NCBI RefSeq assembly: GCF_008801715.1
Contig: NZ_VZPG01000007.1
Location: 1-32,472, forward strand
Length of the DNA: 32,472 bases
Direction: 5' to 3'
Source of the DNA: Pseudochrobactrum saccharolyticum
GTDB taxonomy: Bacteria > Pseudomonadota > Alphaproteobacteria > Rhizobiales > Rhizobiaceae
Shown: positions 7,576-15,586 of the stretch, piece by piece
How positions within the stretch are numbered: position 1 is the first letter of the stretch
Layout: every line of letters starts with the position of its first letter
Translations under genes and position numbers: made by a program
The notes under the pieces: generated by a model
Told to the model about the DNA's origin: nothing
The model's input: the letters and a program-made list of their open reading frames with translations, nothing else
Databases searched by the model: none

Positions 7576-8394
7576 ATGCGATTTGACAATTCGGCATCAA
7601 CCGGCGGCAACAAAAAAGACAACCGTCAGGCGTTTCTGCTGCAATATCTCGAGCAAAATCATTATATTTCGCTGGAAGAAATTGCGCATCTCTGCTCGGT
7701 GACGATGCAAACTGCACGCCGCGATATCATGGCGCTGGAAACCACAGGCAAAGTTCGCCGTATCCATGGCGGCGCGACGATCGCAGCTCCGATGGATGCC
7801 GGAACCTATCGTCAGAGACGTCTGGATCAGGCCGCAGAAAAACAGGCGATTGCCGCATTTGTAGCCGATTACATTCCCGACAACACAACGATTTTCATTG
7901 ATACAGGCACAACCTGCGAGGCCATTGCCGCTGCGCTGATAAAAAACAGGCAGGGCTTGCGCATTGTCACCTATAGTCTGCGTGTAGCATCACTCATCAG
8001 CGAGAATTCCGATTTCGCGCTGGCAATTCCGGGTGGTTTTGTCCGCGCCGTAGATGGCGGCATTTTTCAGGAAGACACACCCGATTTCATCAACCGTTTC
8101 AAATTCGACTATGCAGTGATTTCTGTCAGCGGCATCGATGATGACGGTGACTTGTGTGATGATGACCGGACAGAAGTAGCGGCCGTGTCCAAAGCGCTCG
8201 ACCAATCCAGACACAAATTGCTGGCTGTCGACAGCAGCAAATTCGGCAAACGCGCACTTGTTAAACTCGGCGCACTGAATATTGTCGATGCTATTATCAC
8301 CGACAAAGCACCGGCGCCGCATATTTTTGAGAAAATACAGACGCATAAGCTTCAGTTGCATCTGTGTGAGATCGCTGACCGGCAAAATACCTGA
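7576..8394 (+). CDS. DeoR/GlpR-family transcriptional regulator
   Basis: A 272-residue regulator. Residues 16-65 form the DeoR helix-turn-helix with the family signature VTMQTARRDIMALE and the RRIHGGA wing. Residues about 85-245 form the DeoR C-terminal sensor, an isomerase-like fold with the conserved stretches DTGTTCEA and VDSSKFGKRA. Family members usually bind phosphorylated sugars or sugar-like metabolites. The ATG at 7576 is preceded by AGGGGG, a good ribosome-binding site. Its only close partner is the divergent autotransporter gene, so it most likely controls that gene and itself; the effector is unknown. Its stop codon sits in the loop of a hairpin. Confidence 0.92.
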   Translation: MRFDNSASTGGNKKDNRQAFLLQYLEQNHYISLEEIAHLCSVTMQTARRDIMALETTGKVRRIHGGATIAAPMDAGTYRQRRLDQAAEKQAIAAFVADYIPDNTTIFIDTGTTCEAIAAALIKNRQGLRIVTYSLRVASLISENSDFALAIPGGFVRAVDGGIFQEDTPDFINRFKFDYAVISVSGIDDDGDLCDDDRTEVAAVSKALDQSRHKLLAVDSSKFGKRALVKLGALNIVDAIITDKAPAPHIFEKIQTHKLQLHLCEIADRQNT

Positions 8395-8406
8395 ATTTGC
8401 CGGTCA
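8376..8406. terminator. Stem-loop at the end of the deoR-type gene
   Basis: The arms TGACCGGCAAA and TTTGCCGGTCA (11 base pairs) enclose a 9-base loop that contains the TGA stop codon at 8392-8394. There is no long T run after it, so it may act as an mRNA 3' stabiliser or a weak terminator between the two convergent genes. Confidence 0.55.
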
Positions 8407-8424
8407 TAGAGCAATGATCCCGGA

Positions 8425-9360
8425 TTATTCAGAAATCAGACCGATTTCCTGCGCATTGAAAACAGTACTGAAAATTTCATTCCGGCCGGCACGTTTACTC
8501 AGATAGAGCTGGCGATCAGCATGTGCCATCCACTGCGATGCAGACATTTCCGGCAGACAACACGCCGAAGCAACGCCGATACTGACCGTGACACAAGTGG
8601 AAACCGTTGAACCCGGATGCGGAATTCTTAAAGAACTGACCTGTTCCTGTATTTCTTTGGCCACCAATACTGCCGCATCATGATCCCGCCCCGGCAAGAC
8701 ACAGACAAATTCCTCACCGCCATAACGTGCTGTCACATCTGTTGCCAGATGTACCGCGCGCGTAAGAGCCGCTGCAACCATCGCCAGACAACGATCACCG
8801 GCCGGATGACCAAATGTGTCGTTGAACAATTTGAAGAAGTCGATATCGACCATGATAACCGACAGCCAGTCGCCTGTGCGGGCCAGTTTCGTGGTTTCCG
8901 TCGCCAATGTCTGCTCCAGATGACGGCGGTTGCTTAAACCGGTCAAAGCATCTGTCACAGCCATTTGCGCCAGCTGATCGCGCAGACGTTTCAATTCAAC
9001 ATGATTGGCCACACGCGCCAGCAAAATAACCGGCTGAATAGGCTTGGTCACATAATCGATCGCACCGGCAGATAATCCGCGTACTTCCGCATCCTGATCA
9101 TTCAGGCCGGTTGTAAAAATCACCGGAATATCCGCAAGCATGCGATCTTTTTTCAGACGCTGGCAAACTTCATATCCGTCAATACCCGGCATCAGCACAT
9201 CGAGCAGAATAAGGTCCGGCAACACCGTCTGTGCAACTTTTAATGCTTCCTCGCCTGAAGTCGCAAAACATACTTCATAATCGTCCTCGAGTACTGCACT
9301 CATAATCTCAATATTTGAGATTTCATCATCCACAATGAGGATGACCGCGCGGTCTGTCAT
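8425..9360 (-). CDS. Response regulator-diguanylate cyclase (REC-GGDEF)
   Basis: A 311-residue cytoplasmic protein. Residues 5-120 are a receiver domain with phospho-acceptor Asp54, acidic residues Asp11-Asp12 and Lys106. Residues about 130-300 are a GGDEF domain with an intact GGEEF active site (214-218), so it should make cyclic di-GMP from GTP when phosphorylated. The inhibitory site, normally RxxD five residues ahead of GGEEF, reads LATD (205-208), so product inhibition through that Arg is probably lost. The gene begins two bases after the stop of the hybrid kinase, which makes the kinase the obvious phosphate source. The domain order resembles WspR; PleD has two receivers. The target process (adhesion, biofilm, cell cycle) cannot be read from sequence. 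Confidence 0.94.
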   Translation of the reverse strand: MTDRAVILIVDDEISNIEIMSAVLEDDYEVCFATSGEEALKVAQTVLPDLILLDVLMPGIDGYEVCQRLKKDRMLADIPVIFTTGLNDQDAEVRGLSAGAIDYVTKPIQPVILLARVANHVELKRLRDQLAQMAVTDALTGLSNRRHLEQTLATETTKLARTGDWLSVIMVDIDFFKLFNDTFGHPAGDRCLAMVAAALTRAVHLATDVTARYGGEEFVCVLPGRDHDAAVLVAKEIQEQVSSLRIPHPGSTVSTCVTVSIGVASACCLPEMSASQWMAHADRQLYLSKRAGRNEIFSTVFNAQEIGLISE

Positions 9361-9362
9361 AA

Positions 9363-12212
9363 TTATTCTCCGATACGCTCAGTGTCCGGTGAAGCTTGCA
9401 AAACATCAGCAAATTCAGCATCCAGCAATGTGAGGGCGCGATTATAGTCAAGATTGTCGAGAGCGATCTTCACCGGATGAGCCTGCAGAGTGTCAGGTGT
9501 CATACCGAGCGTAATCGCCAATTTTTCAAAACTGCTGCGTGCCTTCAGACTTCTGCGTTCCAGAAGCCCGCGGAAAACCAGAATCTCCGCCTGAATATTG
9601 ACCGGATCAGCTTGTCCTGCCGGAACCGGTTTATTATCATCTTCTGTTGTAGTTACAAGACTCTTAGCCGCTTTTATTGCCGGTTTCAGCACCTGCTCCA
9701 ATTCAGCAATCAATATATTAGCCGCAACCACATCACCTTGTGCCAATGCAGCTTCAGTCTTGGCAGACTGTTCATAAACCTCTGCCAGTTCCAGCGATCC
9801 CGCCACACCTTTCAGCGTATGGGCGCTGCGCCGCGCATCATCCAATGCACCGCGACCGATCAGCTCGTTGAGCTCTTCCGGTGTTGCAGCAAATCTCTGT
9901 CCGAAATCGATAATCAGCTTACGCAATAGTGATGTTTTACCGTTCATACGCGCCAGCGCTTTTGTAAGATCAAACGGCGGCAAGCTTTCCGGCAAATCCC
10001 TTACAGGCTTCACTGCGACCGGAGCAGACTCTGCGACCGGATGCGCAGCTTCTTTGCTGCGCGGCTTCAACCAACGATCAAGTGTGCGAACCAGCAGGAA
10101 CGGATCAACCGGTTTGGCCACATGGTCGTCCATACCCGCAGCAAAACATTTCTGCCGCTCTTCCTCATAGGCATGCGCAGTCATGGCAATAATCGGCAAT
10201 TGCTCCGCAGACCATTTTTTACGGATCTGCAAAGTGGCTTCAATACCGTCCATTTCCGGCATCTGGATATCCATCAAAATGCCGTCATAGGGCAGCGGAT
10301 CCTGAAGAACGAGATCGCAGGCGATACGGCCGTTTTCAGCAACATCAACCACCAATCCGGCATCCTGCAGCAGCTCAACCGCGATCTCACGGTTGATCAT
10401 ACTATCTTCAGCCAGCAGAACCTTCAGACCACGCAGTTGTTCCGCCACCATCGGAATAGTCTGACCGATTTCCGCATGCGGCGCATCCGCCGCTGTTTCA
10501 CGGGCAAACAAGCCGGTAATCGTGTCAAAAAGCACATTCGGGACAATCGGCTTGGTCAGGAAGGCAGCAATACCCGAACGCTCGGTTTCAGCACGGAAGT
10601 CCTCATTACCATAGGCCGTCACCATCACCACATAAGGCAGCGGCGAAAGATTCTCATTACGATGAAGCGCCTGTACTGTTTGCAGACCGTCCATGCCGGG
10701 CATTTTCCAGTCCAGAACCACCAGATCATAAGGCTGGCCGGCTTTGCATGCTCCTTCAAGCGCGCCCAGGACTTCCTCACCGGATGCAACGAGATCAATA
10801 TTCAAGCCCCATGAATTAAAGACATCATGGAAAATCTCGCGCGAGGCCGGATTATCGTCAGCCACAAGTACACGCAAACCTGCAATCTCTGCCGAAGCGA
10901 TGCGCTCCGGCTCAGTCTGCATTTCACCGATTGCCATATTGACGGTAAAGGTAAAAGTACTGCCCACACCCGGCATGCTTTCCACGCCGATTGTGCCGCC
11001 CATCTGCTCAACAATTTGTTTGCTGATAACAAGTCCAAGTCCGGTACCACCAAAGCGGCGCGTCATGGAACTGTCGGCCTGCGTGAAAGAATTAAACAGC
11101 AAAGCTTGCTGTTCCGGTGCCATACCGATCCCCTGATCACGCACCGATATGCGTAGTTTAACACCTGCATCCTGCTGCTCTTCAGCATCAACCGTGACTG
11201 TGACAGTCCCTTTTTCGCTGAACTTCACCGCATTGCTGACGAGATTGAGCAGCACTTGATTCAGGCGCAATTCATCGCCGACCAGAACTGCAGGCACATC
11301 ATTCTGAATTACAGTCTCAATGCTGACGCCCTTATTCTCCGCATTAATTGCCGCCAGATTAAGCTGGCTCTGCAAAGAAGAGCGTAAATTGAACGGACGT
11401 GTCTCGAGAGAAAGCTTGCCTGCCTCATTCTTGGAGAAGTCGAGAATATCATTGATCAGCCGCAGCAGAGCCGTACTGGCATTGCTGATTTTCGAGACAT
11501 ATTCTTTTTGACGCAGATCCAGATCCGTGCGCAACACCAGATGGCAAAAGCCCAGAATGGCATTCATCGGCGTGCGGATTTCATGGCTCATATTGGCGAG
11601 GAACATGCTCTTCGATTTGCTTGCAGCTTCCGCTTCAAGGGTGCGCTGTTCCAGAGCCGCATTCTTGGCAATGATTTCATCGCGCATGGCATTAATGCGG
11701 TTGAAGCAATCGACAAGCATATCGCCGAACCACACCAGCACTGCAGCCTGAAACGCAACAATCACCGCATGAAGCAGAACGCGCTTGATATCCCCGCCTT
11801 CAGGAAACACTGCTGCAGGCATCAGATAATCCAGCGTTAAATGATGCAGAGCTACCGCAGCGGCAGCAAAAAGCACTGCACGCTTGTCACACCACGCAAC
11901 CGTGAGCGCCAGCATAGCAAAGAAATACATATGCATATCCATTTGCCAGAGCTGACCGCTCATAAAATATAGCAGCAATGCGGGCTGCCCCATCAGGGCA
12001 ACGCCGGAAATATAGCGCGTTACCGGAGCAATGCCTGAGCGCAACCATGACATATGATAGGCACCGGCCAGCACCACGCCGGCCAAAGCTGCACCGACCG
12101 GCGAATGACCGGTGACATAAGCAACCAGCGCCAGAAGCGGGACATGCAGCCAGAATAAAATCACCAAAAACCGGCCAAACCGGCTGCGAAGGTCGTCAAG
12201 TTCTAGGATCAT
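9363..12212 (-). CDS. Hybrid sensor histidine kinase (TM-HisKA-HATPase-REC-REC-HPt)
   Basis: A roughly 949-residue membrane kinase. Residues about 10-165 hold five or six membrane segments with little periplasmic sequence and the motif HHLTLDYLMPAAVFP, a sensor seen in other alphaproteobacterial signalling proteins. A short coiled coil leads to HisKA with the phospho-accepting His210 (SHEIRTP), then a HATPase domain with N, G1 and G2 boxes. Two receiver domains follow (Asp501 and Asp648), then an HPt domain with His798 (AHTLKG) and a C-terminal helical tail of about 90 residues. It can therefore run a full internal phosphorelay and pass phosphate to the downstream receiver-GGDEF protein. I choose the ATG at 12212 because it overlaps the previous stop as ATGA, a sign of translational coupling; the frame is open to 12245. 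Confidence 0.93.
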   Translation of the reverse strand: MILELDDLRSRFGRFLVILFWLHVPLLALVAYVTGHSPVGAALAGVVLAGAYHMSWLRSGIAPVTRYISGVALMGQPALLLYFMSGQLWQMDMHMYFFAMLALTVAWCDKRAVLFAAAAVALHHLTLDYLMPAAVFPEGGDIKRVLLHAVIVAFQAAVLVWFGDMLVDCFNRINAMRDEIIAKNAALEQRTLEAEAASKSKSMFLANMSHEIRTPMNAILGFCHLVLRTDLDLRQKEYVSKISNASTALLRLINDILDFSKNEAGKLSLETRPFNLRSSLQSQLNLAAINAENKGVSIETVIQNDVPAVLVGDELRLNQVLLNLVSNAVKFSEKGTVTVTVDAEEQQDAGVKLRISVRDQGIGMAPEQQALLFNSFTQADSSMTRRFGGTGLGLVISKQIVEQMGGTIGVESMPGVGSTFTFTVNMAIGEMQTEPERIASAEIAGLRVLVADDNPASREIFHDVFNSWGLNIDLVASGEEVLGALEGACKAGQPYDLVVLDWKMPGMDGLQTVQALHRNENLSPLPYVVMVTAYGNEDFRAETERSGIAAFLTKPIVPNVLFDTITGLFARETAADAPHAEIGQTIPMVAEQLRGLKVLLAEDSMINREIAVELLQDAGLVVDVAENGRIACDLVLQDPLPYDGILMDIQMPEMDGIEATLQIRKKWSAEQLPIIAMTAHAYEEERQKCFAAGMDDHVAKPVDPFLLVRTLDRWLKPRSKEAAHPVAESAPVAVKPVRDLPESLPPFDLTKALARMNGKTSLLRKLIIDFGQRFAATPEELNELIGRGALDDARRSAHTLKGVAGSLELAEVYEQSAKTEAALAQGDVVAANILIAELEQVLKPAIKAAKSLVTTTEDDNKPVPAGQADPVNIQAEILVFRGLLERRSLKARSSFEKLAITLGMTPDTLQAHPVKIALDNLDYNRALTLLDAEFADVLQASPDTERIGE

Positions 12213-12562
12213 GCGGCTGTCGTCCGTTCCTGAATGGCATAACAACCACCAGGCAGCAGTGGTTCAAAAACCAGCCACTCACCGGCACTGTAAAGCCTGT
12301 TTGGGAAATCTTTATTTTCGGAATAAACTGTAATCAGGCTGGATGAAGCATTGATAGAAATAATCGCGCCCTCAGCGGCCTGAATGGAGCTGATAACAGA
12401 GTTCAATGTGCGCCAGGGAGCGACCATAACGATATATTGGTCATCCTTGCCGGTTGGCTTGAGAAAAGCCACGGCAATCCCGCCAAGCAACAGAACCAGC
12501 AATGCAATCGCTGGCATAAGATCGCGGATATGACACCGCTGATCACCGGTCTGCCCGTTCAT
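12209..12562 (-). CDS. Small single-pass membrane protein, first gene of the kinase operon
   Basis: A 117-residue protein that I do not recognise. It has a short basic N-terminus, one membrane segment (about residues 15-34, rich in Leu, Val, Ala and Gly) and an outside domain of about 80 residues with hydrophobic strands, four-residue turns and one Cys near the end. The ATG at 12562 has CAGGA eight bases upstream; a TTG 18 bases earlier would add six residues but lacks a good site. Its stop overlaps the kinase start as ATGA, so the two are made together. That coupling suggests a sensory or accessory subunit for the kinase in the inner membrane. The function is inference from context only. Confidence 0.7.
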   Translation of the reverse strand: MNGQTGDQRCHIRDLMPAIALLVLLLGGIAVAFLKPTGKDDQYIVMVAPWRTLNSVISSIQAAEGAIISINASSSLITVYSENKDFPNRLYSAGEWLVFEPLLPGGCYAIQERTTAA

Positions 12563-12588
12563 GACATTATCCTGCTTCAAATATTACT

Positions 12589-12609
12589 GATATTAGCAAG
12601 ATTAATATC
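12589..12609. promoter_or_regulatory. Inverted repeat upstream of the signalling operon
   Basis: A perfect 7-base inverted repeat, GATATTA and TAATATC separated by seven bases, lies 27 bases before the start of the small membrane protein gene. A regulator site or an AT-rich promoter element is possible. No clear -35/-10 pair was found. Confidence 0.35.
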
Positions 12610-12687
12610 GTTTTCCGGTAAATACCGCCTTAAGATTTTATGAACGTCACAACAAGACAGACTCATACGTCATCAGAACGGGAACAA

Positions 12688-14283
12688 TCAGCGGCGCAAC
12701 ACTTTTCCGGCTCTGTTACCGGTCGGTTTGCCTGCTGCAATCACCGCCTGTCCGTTGACAAAAACATGGCTGATACCAGACGGCATCTGTGTGGAATTTT
12801 CAAATGTCGCGTGGTCGGTAATCGCATCTTCAAACAACACCAGATCAGCAGCCATTGCGGGGCGCAACAGGCCACGGTCATGCAGAGAAAAACGCTGTGC
12901 AGCAACCGACGTCATCCGGCGCACTGCATCTTCAAGCGGGAACCATTTTTTCTCCCGCCGCAAAGGTCCGGCAATGCGTGGGAAAGTCCCGAAAGCACGC
13001 GGATGCGGCTTGGAGCCCGGACGCGGCAAACCGTCAGACCCCGCCATAAACAACCGGTTACAACAGGCCGCATAAAGATCATCCTCATCAAGCTGAAAAA
13101 GAATAATCCCTGTCTGCCCGTCATCCTCTTCAACAAAGCGCACCAGCAGATCGAAAGGCGTGGTACCAAGCGTAAAGGCAGCTTCACGCATGGTCTGCCC
13201 TTCCAGATGTTTCAGCGCCTCAATGCCGATTGCTGAAAGCCGTACATTCTCCCAACCTATCAGCGAAATTTTGCTCTGGCCGTGATAATCATCTCCGCCA
13301 TGTTCCACCCAATGCGCCAGTTTCTGCCGCCATGGCATATCCTGCAGGCGCGCTTTCAAAGCCGGCAAACCACCATCCATCACTGCCGCTGGCAGAAGCT
13401 GTAATATCCATGTACTGCCTGCCGGATAGGGATACATATCAAAGCTGATATCCACACCGTCAGATCGCAGGCTTTCCAGATAGTCAATCACCGCCGGTAC
13501 ATTGCCCCAGTTCGGCCGTCCCGCCGATTGCAGATGTGACAGCAATCCGGCTGCACCGGACAGGCGCACCGCCTCACCGAATTCTTCGGTCGCCTGCATC
13601 AGGCCTGCTTCATAGGAGCGGATATGCGCGGCCAGCACCCCGCCGAAACCAGCTACAACTTTGCCCAAAGCTACCAGTTCTTCAATCTCAGCAAAAGCAC
13701 TTGGCGGATAAACCAGCCCCAGAGACAGACCTGCCGCCCCCTGCGCCATTTGCACTTCAAGCAAGCGGCACATTGCTGCAAGCTCGCTCTCTGTGGCAGG
13801 CCGTCTGTCATGCCCCATCACTGCCAGCCGCAAAGCCGCATGGCCGACAAGTGAGATCAGATTGAGAGCAATCCCCTCTTCTTCCAGCGCCTGATGATAG
13901 CCAGAGAAATCATCAAAAATCTCATCGGAACGCGTTTCACCGAGAAGGCCGGAGAAATGCTGACGCAGATATTCGCGGGACTGTTCTGCTGCCGGATAAA
14001 GCGAGAAAGAGCAATTGCCGACCACAATACTGGTCACGCCCTGCATCGCCTTTTCCGGCCTGTCCCGCTCGCGCAGAAAGATCAGATCATCATGACAATG
14101 AGCATCAATAAAACCGGGGCTTAAATAACGCTCATACGCATCAATGATTTGCATATCACCGTCTGCTTTCAGACCTCTGCCGATCTGCCGGATTAACCCG
14201 CCGCTCAGCAACACATCACCGCGATACCAAGGCGCGCCGGTGCCATCAATGATACGGGCATTGCGAATGAGCGTTTGTGTCAT
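12688..14283 (-). CDS. D-aminoacylase-type N-acyl deacylase (amidohydrolase)
   Basis: A 531-residue metal-dependent amidohydrolase of the N-acyl-D-amino-acid deacylase family, which frees an amine from an N-acyl (usually N-acetyl) group. Metal ligands match the family at a constant offset: His62-x-His64 (HCHDD), Cys91 (GNCSF), histidines in AHIRSYE and SHLQSAG, and the catalytic Asp in AGSDG. The ATG at 14283 is preceded by GGAG six bases away and gives the family's usual N-terminus. An alternative ATG at 14310 overlaps the ridA stop (TAATG), so translation may be coupled. It lies downstream of ridA and near an IclR gene, a Dpp importer, a PLP enzyme and a KDG kinase. The natural substrate may be an N-acyl-D-amino acid or an N-acetylated amino-sugar acid such as N-acetyl-D-glucosaminate; the second option is inferred from neighbours. 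Confidence 0.9.
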   Translation of the reverse strand: MTQTLIRNARIIDGTGAPWYRGDVLLSGGLIRQIGRGLKADGDMQIIDAYERYLSPGFIDAHCHDDLIFLRERDRPEKAMQGVTSIVVGNCSFSLYPAAEQSREYLRQHFSGLLGETRSDEIFDDFSGYHQALEEEGIALNLISLVGHAALRLAVMGHDRRPATESELAAMCRLLEVQMAQGAAGLSLGLVYPPSAFAEIEELVALGKVVAGFGGVLAAHIRSYEAGLMQATEEFGEAVRLSGAAGLLSHLQSAGRPNWGNVPAVIDYLESLRSDGVDISFDMYPYPAGSTWILQLLPAAVMDGGLPALKARLQDMPWRQKLAHWVEHGGDDYHGQSKISLIGWENVRLSAIGIEALKHLEGQTMREAAFTLGTTPFDLLVRFVEEDDGQTGIILFQLDEDDLYAACCNRLFMAGSDGLPRPGSKPHPRAFGTFPRIAGPLRREKKWFPLEDAVRRMTSVAAQRFSLHDRGLLRPAMAADLVLFEDAITDHATFENSTQMPSGISHVFVNGQAVIAAGKPTGNRAGKVLRR

Positions 14284-14309
14284 ATCCGGCTCCGGCACTT
14301 CATTGAGCA

Positions 14310-14654
14310 TTACAGGGCAGCAACTGCTGTCATTTCAACCCGCAGGTCTGGATCAGCAAGGCGCGCTTCCACACAGGCACGCGCCGGCGGGTTTTCCGGA
14401 TCAATCCATGCATCATAGACCGAATTCATCGCATCAAAATCAACAATGGCCGGAAGAAACACATTCACCGCCAGCAATTTGGAACGGTCAGTGCCTGCCT
14501 GTTGCAAAAGCTGATCGATCTTGCCCAAAACATCACGGGTTTGCTCTTCAATAGAAGCCTTGCGGTTTTCAGCCACCTGACCGGCAATATGCACCATGCC
14601 GCCATAGCTCACGGCCTGACTCATCCGGCTGCCTTTTTGATAACGCATAATCAT
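14310..14654 (-). CDS. RidA/YjgF-family protein
   Basis: A 114-residue RidA-family protein with the typical core: RMSQAV, HIAGQVA and PPARACVEARLA, containing the substrate-binding Arg, then a final VEMTAVAAL. RidA enzymes hydrolyse reactive enamines and imines such as 2-aminoacrylate released by PLP-dependent dehydratases. The ATG at 14654 follows GAAGGA at about nine bases; earlier in-frame starts (14675, 14711, 14735) would add a tail unlike the family. It overlaps or abuts the deacylase gene downstream and is divergent from the IclR gene. A PLP dehydratase-type enzyme encoded in the same cluster (21047-22129) is an obvious source of its substrate. Confidence 0.9.
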   Translation of the reverse strand: MIMRYQKGSRMSQAVSYGGMVHIAGQVAENRKASIEEQTRDVLGKIDQLLQQAGTDRSKLLAVNVFLPAIVDFDAMNSVYDAWIDPENPPARACVEARLADPDLRVEMTAVAAL

Positions 14655-14701
14655 ACCCGTATTTCCTTCTGTCATCGTCACTTCTGATTGTAAACTTCTG
14701 C

Positions 14702-14747
14702 TTGCCTGCATGATAAAATCCAATATAACAGACACAATAACATTATA
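14702..14747. promoter_or_regulatory. Divergent ridA/iclR promoter region with candidate IclR site
   Basis: For the IclR gene, TTGCCT (14702-14707) and TATAAC (14724-14729) are 16 bases apart. On the other strand a perfect TATAAT lies at 14742-14747 as a -10 for ridA, with CTGACA at 14767-14772 a possible -35 at a long 19-base spacing. TCCA-N8-GACA (14719-14734) overlaps the first -10. It matches half-sites and spacing of the palindrome in front of the importer operon (20897-20914). Confidence 0.45.
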
Positions 14748-14765
14748 GCGCTCATCGGAGGCAGC

Positions 14766-15554
14766 ATGTCAGACAGTACCGCAACCGCTCCGGTCACGCC
14801 CAAAGAAGACAGCAGCAAACGTGCGCGCGGTCTGGATCGTGCCTTTGAGATACTGGATTTTCTGCGCAACAAGCGCGAACCGCTGAAACCCAATGAAATT
14901 GCCGCCCAAATCGGTGCCCCGCGTTCCTCGGTTTACGAGCTGGTCAATCTGCTGTTGCGCAATGGTATTCTCGAATTTACCGGCGGCGACGGTCGTGTGT
15001 TTCTCGGACGCAAACTCTATTTTCTCGGTGCGGCCTATGAAGATCATTTTGACTTCATGCGCGCCTGTGATGCCGCGCTGGAACGCATTGCCGAACAGAC
15101 CCGTGAAACAGCGCAATATTGCGTGCTCGACGGCAATAAATATACCGTTGCCCGTATGAAAGAAGGCGTACGCCCGTTCCGCATTTCCTCGGATGTCGGC
15201 CATTCCGTGCCTATTCCGTGGACAGCTTCCGGCCGTCTTCTGGTTGCTCATCTCAGCGATGAAGAAATTACCAGTTTCATTCCCGCTGCCGACTTTCAGA
15301 TGCCTAATGGCAGCTGGCTTGATCCGGCTGAATTTATCGCGCAGGTACGCGAAGCCGACAGAACCGGTCAATTTACTTTCAACAGCACAGTCGATAATTT
15401 CACCCATTGTTTTGCCGTACCGATGCGTGATGCGCAGGGTATTGCGACCGCAACGCTGTGCCTTGTTGCCCCCCGCGATGACGGGCTGAAGAACCATGCT
15501 TTCTATCTGCAATGCCTGAAGGATGCCGCACAGGCGCTCAGCGGCAAGCACTGA
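14766..15554 (+). CDS. IclR-family transcriptional regulator
   Basis: A 262-residue IclR-type protein. Residues about 20-85 form the winged helix (LDRAFEILDFL, then PNEIAAQIGAPRSSVYELVNLLL). Residues about 95-260 form the IclR ligand-binding domain, with conserved stretches PIPWTASGRLLVAHL and FAVPMRDAQG. The ATG is preceded by GGAGG four bases away. It is divergent from ridA-deacylase and convergent with the importer ATPase gene, separated by only 32 bases with no terminator in between. It most likely senses the substrate or an intermediate of the cluster and controls the two divergent promoter regions. Residue-level effector prediction is not possible from sequence alone. Confidence 0.93.
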   Translation: MSDSTATAPVTPKEDSSKRARGLDRAFEILDFLRNKREPLKPNEIAAQIGAPRSSVYELVNLLLRNGILEFTGGDGRVFLGRKLYFLGAAYEDHFDFMRACDAALERIAEQTRETAQYCVLDGNKYTVARMKEGVRPFRISSDVGHSVPIPWTASGRLLVAHLSDEEITSFIPAADFQMPNGSWLDPAEFIAQVREADRTGQFTFNSTVDNFTHCFAVPMRDAQGIATATLCLVAPRDDGLKNHAFYLQCLKDAAQALSGKH

Positions 15555-15586
15555 CTGGAAGAAGCAGACTTGTTTCACCGGACCTA

